Made by a program: the position numbers and the translations under genes
The notes under the pieces: model-generated
The model's database searches: none
The model's input: the letters and a program-made list of their open reading frames with translations, nothing else
What the model was told of the DNA's origin: nothing
Origin: Neurospora crassa OR74A
Lineage: Eukaryota; Ascomycota; Sordariomycetes; Sordariales; Sordariaceae
Reading direction: 5' to 3'
NCBI RefSeq assembly: GCF_000182925.2
Contig: NC_026501.1
Coordinates: 4,815,917 to 4,879,916 of the forward strand
DNA length: 64,000 nt
Part shown: positions 59,993 to 64,000 of the stretch, one piece after another
Layout: each line of letters begins with the position of its first letter
How positions within the stretch are numbered: position 1 is the first letter of the stretch

Positions 59993-61582
59993 ATGTTCAG
60001 ATCTCCAGCAACTCCCGCACTCAAGACAGTTCGTGGCTTCCACAGCACCCCGGCTGCATCCGGCGATGAGGATTCCGACTGCTGTCTCTCGCCCGACCCT
60101 CGCAAGGGATTGGCAACCAAGAGCAGCAGAAGTACGCTCATGGTGGACGATGTTGTCAGTGCCAATTGCAGCCCGTCTTTGAGGCCCGTTGTCTCGCCTG
60201 CCATGAGCGGAATCAGCATGCTACGGATGCACCAGGATATTCAGGCCCTCAGCCTCGACACTGCTGCCTCTTCACGTGCTAGTTCCATGACGTCGAAGCT
60301 TGGTCGCCGTGTTCTTTCTGGCGGCCCGGCCCGCCAAACCGGCTACAAGCGCAGCAACAGCAGCGGCACCAGTTCTGGGGATGAGACAGCATCCGTGGCC
60401 ACCGAGAGCTACGAAATCAACTTGGAGCACGATTTTGCCGTCGATGGGAACCTCAGCACTACAATTGGTTCTACCGAAGCCGTGGAAATTGGCTCTGACG
60501 GTGGCGTTGCCCGCTCGCAGAAGATGACCGCGGATGACTTTGAGCCCCTACGATGTCTGGGCAAGGGAACGTATGGTACCGTTCTACTGGTAAAGCAACG
60601 TACCACTGGCCGTCTCTTTGCGCAGAAGCAGTTCAAGAAAGCATCTCTCGTGGTGCACAAGAAGCTGGTTGAGCAGACCAAGACGGAACGCCAGATTCTG
60701 GAAAGCGTCAATCGCCACCCTTTTGTGGTTAAGCTCTTCTACGCCTTTCAGGATCAGGAAAAGTTGTATCTCATTCTTGAATACGGCCAAGGCGGTGAGC
60801 TCTTCACCCACCTGAACACCGAAAAGATGTTTTCGGAGTCGACGGCAGCCTTTTACATGGCGGAGATGGTTCTTGCCCTGTCCCATCTTCATACCACCCT
60901 GGGCGTCGTCTATCGAGACCTCAAGCCCGAGAACTGCCTCCTCGACTCCGAAGGCCACCTTCTTTTGACCGACTTTGGCCTTTCCAAGGTGGCGATTGAA
61001 TCTGAGGAGTGCAATTCGATGCTTGGTACCGTGGAATACATGGCTCCCGAGGTTATCCAGGGCAAGAAATACGGCCGCTCGGTTGATTGGTGGTCTCTCG
61101 GTGCCCTTGGCTTCGACCTGATGACGGGCAATCCTCCGTTCCGTGGAGGGAACAATGCCAAGATCCAGGAGAATATTGTCAAGCAGAAGCTCATCATGCC
61201 CTACTTCCTGACTGCGGAGGCCAAGGACCTGCTGACGCGGTTGCTGCGCAAGGATCCAGCCAAGCGCTTAGGCTCAAACATGCCCAAGGATTTAGACACC
61301 ATCAAGAAGCACCGGTTCTTCCGCAAGATCGACTGGAAGAAGCTTGCGGCTCGTGAACTCGAGCCTCCTATCCAGCCCATGATTACGGATCCAGAGCTTG
61401 CGGAGAACTTTGCGCCCGAGTTCACAGAGCTGAGCCTCAGTCCAGTTGTCAGTCGCTTGGAGGAGCGATATGCGGCCGCCGCTGCCAAGGATGATCTCTT
61501 TGGAGGATTCAGCTTTGTTGCATCGAACAGCCTCTTGGACGGTGATGGCTTTGGAATGCGTGTCGGGACCAATATGCTCTAA
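59993..61582 (+). CDS. psk1: S6K-like AGC serine/threonine kinase (Psk1/Ypk3-like)
   Basis: A single-exon frame of 529 residues. A Ser-rich N-terminal 180 residues precede the AGC kinase domain: GKGTYG at 190-195, AQKQF with Lys212, YRDLKPEN with Asp309, and DFG with Asp327. In the activation loop the PDK1 site position is Ser342 (SMLGTVEYMAPE) rather than Thr. The AGC tail ends in a TOR-type hydrophobic motif FGGFSFVA with Ser507, and a short C-terminus (SNSLLDGDGFG). In S. pombe Psk1 and yeast Ypk3 phosphorylate ribosomal protein S6 under TORC1. The hydrophobic motif type and single domain order favour this subgroup over Akt or Sch9, which carry extra domains. In N. crassa I recall the locus as stk-10, but could not check. 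ATG at 59993 is preceded by an A-rich context. Confidence 0.9.
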   Translation: MFRSPATPALKTVRGFHSTPAASGDEDSDCCLSPDPRKGLATKSSRSTLMVDDVVSANCSPSLRPVVSPAMSGISMLRMHQDIQALSLDTAASSRASSMTSKLGRRVLSGGPARQTGYKRSNSSGTSSGDETASVATESYEINLEHDFAVDGNLSTTIGSTEAVEIGSDGGVARSQKMTADDFEPLRCLGKGTYGTVLLVKQRTTGRLFAQKQFKKASLVVHKKLVEQTKTERQILESVNRHPFVVKLFYAFQDQEKLYLILEYGQGGELFTHLNTEKMFSESTAAFYMAEMVLALSHLHTTLGVVYRDLKPENCLLDSEGHLLLTDFGLSKVAIESEECNSMLGTVEYMAPEVIQGKKYGRSVDWWSLGALGFDLMTGNPPFRGGNNAKIQENIVKQKLIMPYFLTAEAKDLLTRLLRKDPAKRLGSNMPKDLDTIKKHRFFRKIDWKKLAARELEPPIQPMITDPELAENFAPEFTELSLSPVVSRLEERYAAAAAKDDLFGGFSFVASNSLLDGDGFGMRVGTNML

Positions 61583-62949
61583 ACCTGGCGGTGAGAGTGA
61601 GCCAAGAGGAGGACACTGAAGATCATTTTCATTCTGTTAGTTTGACTGGGTTTGGGGGAGTTAAGGACAATACAGGAAAAGTGCTATTCAGCTGGTGCGC
61701 CATGATTTATGGCAAAGGCACCAGCGCAGCGTGGATAATGATAAGGGTAACGGATCACAGCAATACAGTAGGTACTCTAAAATCAGTCGGTTCTCAGCTC
61801 GTTTCTTTCATTTCTTGCTTCTTTCGTGTTCGGCGGTTGGATATTCCATTCAGTTATGGACGAAGACAAATTAGATAGCTCAGGCAATTGACTCGCGCAC
61901 TTTATGCTATTAAACAAAAGAATGATCGGCAAAGACAGGAACATATTCCAATGGCAAATGTTTTTGAAAACCAAAACTATCATATCAATGGACACGCGTC
62001 CTCTCAATATGCCTGTCACTCATCCATCGTCAAACCTCCTTCACGATTCACCAAATGCAACAGATCAACCACGCATGTTACTCAGCCACCACCAACACCA
62101 TCATCTGCACTCATGCACATCAGTACCACAGCTCTTGACCGATACCTAGCTTCTTGTCCAACCGACACACCTCGAGACGCCTCGACAAGCCTTGAAGCCT
62201 CAGGGACAAATCGGCCACGAGCCCGAAACCGAAAAGGCCGCGCGGCTTATCGGGTTTTCTAATGCTTGGTTATCTTAGCAGCTCCTGTCTGCTCTCGGGA
62301 CTTCCCCTTCGAAAGTCCGATCCGGTCTCTAATGCCAACCATTGAAAGTGTAAAGAACGTATTGTATGTGGGGGGCATATGTGAAAGATGTCAAGGATTT
62401 CTACCTCACTACACGTAGTTGACAATTGGACATGAATGAATGATCGACAGGAATGTCACCGTTACTACACTAGTGTAGCAATACTTACCTAACCTTGAAT
62501 CTTCTGCATATGTATGTAGAGTATTTTGTTGAATCAACCGTCATTCCGATGTCTGTCTTCCTGTCCTGGAACCTAAGAAGGTGGTACTTTACACCACGCT
62601 AGAGTTGTTTATATGTAGTTGTTATGCATTTCAGCCCTGTAGAGCTACCTCTAGTGTACCCTGCCGAGCCTGCATAGCCGAGCTGACGGGCATTGGTGTT
62701 CATAGTGGGACTTGGGTGAAGTTACCTCTAAGGTTGCAGTTCCCACACTCAATCGCCTGTGCAGTCTTGGCAAGAGGTGTGTGTGCGTGCACACACACAT
62801 ACACCGCACTTCTGTATTGTACAACTTCATTAAAATTCATTATTTCACAACAATTTCTATATTAATTTGAAGCTATTTCAACGTACAAAGTAATTATAAT
62901 ACTAGTAATCAATCAAATCCATTGCAACAATACCTCCCAAAACAATCCT
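61583..62949. other. Intergenic region with a short inverted repeat
   Basis: About 1.4 kb after the S6K-like stop with its 3' UTR at the left. It contains an alternating purine-pyrimidine inverted repeat at 62777-62798. A 124-codon frame at 61888-62262 resembles no family. The right end, from about 62820, becomes AT-rich as it merges with the repeat relic. Confidence 0.45.
62777..62798. repeat. Inverted repeat, 10-bp arms
   Basis: A GTGTGTGTGC arm, a two-base loop (GT) and a GCACACACAC arm. It is an alternating purine-pyrimidine tract able to form a cruciform or Z-DNA in principle. Likely a microsatellite coincidence rather than a regulatory element. Confidence 0.75.
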
Positions 62950-64000
62950 TAATTTAAAGCCCGCCAGCGTAAAGCGATCCCGTACTCGAAGCGGCGCGCT
63001 AGTAGTTTACTTCAACAAAGATTAAAATTAGGAAGATTCCAATTTAATAATTCTATAATACGCTTTATCCCGCCTTAAAAAGAAGAGCTGTAAAGCCGAG
63101 TAATCTATTAAAATTATCCCTAAGATTATTCTACTTAAGAAGAAGGCTACTCCTATTAAAACTATTATTAAGAAGACCGCTATTAAGAAGGGGAAAGCTA
63201 CCGCGCTAGAACTAAAGCTAATCCTAATCCTAGTCCTAGAACCGCCGTTGTCCCCCTCTAAGCCTACGATACCTATTGAGATTTCTAGTAGTAAAGAGGA
63301 TTCTAATAACGACGACGAAGTCGAATAATAATTCCCCGTCCACTTTACCTCCAAGAAACGGGCTTTTAATACTTTATTTTATTTATTAGGTAACGATAAT
63401 AGCAAAGTAGCCTCCCCGACTAAGCTAATTACCTTAGCGCTACCGGTCTAACCCTACGCTACCCGTAAGCTAATTATTATAGTATTACCGCTACTACGTT
63501 TTAAATACCTTAATTCAATACGAGTCTAATTTAATATAGTTAGTTTATATATTACTATTAATTATATTAAATTATTTACTATTAAAGAACGTAATTTATT
63601 TAGAGAGGTTGAGGTTAAGTAAGATAATAGCAAATTTTGTAAATAGCGGTTTAGGATAATACTACTTAGCGAGATCCTATATATATAATAAAATTATATA
63701 GAAGATATTATTAGCAATAATATAGCTGTAGGGATAAAGTAATTAGTCTCTTTGTATAATATTATATATATTACCGCTACCTATAATAACCGCCGTACCC
63801 GGGTTATTATATATAATAAGACTATTCCTAGGAAGGATTTTTATAATAAATATAATAATATTAAATATAAGAGCGTTATAAAATCGTACCTCTACTATAC
63901 TAATTAATACTACTATTTTACTATATTATTTAAATTTCGGTTAACCGACCTACCCGCTAGTAAAATCCTAGCTACCCTATCCTCCTATAGTAGTATACCC
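62950..64000. mobile_element. RIP-mutated repeat relic, family unassigned, running off the window
   Basis: From about 62.95 kb the DNA is AT-rich and TA-rich, and CpA and TpG are almost absent: in about 940 bases (63061-64000) I count by eye about six CpA and seven TpG. Retained C and G sit mainly in CpG, CpC and CpT contexts. That is the footprint of RIP, which changes CpA to TpA in duplicated DNA of many Sordariomycetes during the sexual cycle. So this was probably a transposon or other duplicate. No part is a usable reading frame; it looks heavily broken and saturated with changes. I cannot name its family, see no terminal repeat, and the right end lies outside the window. Confidence 0.75.

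Noticed and set aside
62777-62798. Inverted repeat as a transcription terminator or attachment site
   Set aside because: It is composed of CA/TG dinucleotides and is better explained as a microsatellite with a turn.

Overview
The window looks like nuclear DNA of a filamentous ascomycete, most likely a Sordariales fungus close to Neurospora. Reasons: short introns (roughly 50-180 nt) with GTAAGT-like donors and CTRAY branch sites; an 858-codon NIMA-type kinase; fungal proteins throughout; and a right edge that carries the CpA/TpG-depleted signature of repeat-induced point mutation (RIP). From memory only, the order CE2 esterase - C2H2 factor - nim-1 - lactone oxidase - rec8 - ad-3B - S6K-like kinase resembles a block of N. 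crassa linkage group I. I could not check this.

Layout. 0-6 kb holds the 3' end of an unknown gene, a BLOC-1-like subunit gene and a six-exon secreted CE2-type esterase. 6-28.5 kb is very gene-poor: the only gene I can support is a three-exon MtfA-like C2H2 transcription factor (17.58-18.61 kb), with about 11.9 kb of apparently non-coding DNA upstream and 9.9 kb downstream. 28.5-62 kb is ordinary, gene-dense housekeeping DNA: an ankyrin/BTB protein, NIM-1 kinase, D-arabinono-lactone oxidase, an orphan zinc-knuckle protein, meiotic cohesin REC8, Rab escort protein, a tiny secreted peptide, an Asterix/PAT10-like membrane protein, AIR carboxylase (ADE2/ad-3B), tRNA-dihydrouridine synthase 4, a P-TEFb-type cyclin, splicing factor PRP4 and an S6K-like AGC kinase. 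From about 62.95 kb to the end is a RIP-mutated repeat relic.

Many genes are in divergent pairs sharing a promoter interval (BTB/nim-1, zinc-knuckle/rec8, ade2/dus4, prp4/S6K) or convergent pairs (nim-1/alo-1, rec8/rab escort, dus4/cyclin). The genes are mostly unrelated housekeeping functions, though several concern the cell cycle and meiosis (nim-1, rec8) or transcription and RNA (cyclin, prp4, dus4). I found no operon-like or clustered novel system. The most noteworthy items are the gene desert around the MtfA-like factor, the RIP relic, an inferred GC-AG intron, three inferred AAG acceptors and two orphan genes. Splice sites were derived by hand from reading frame and family alignment. 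tRNA and 5S rRNA genes were looked for by eye and none was found.
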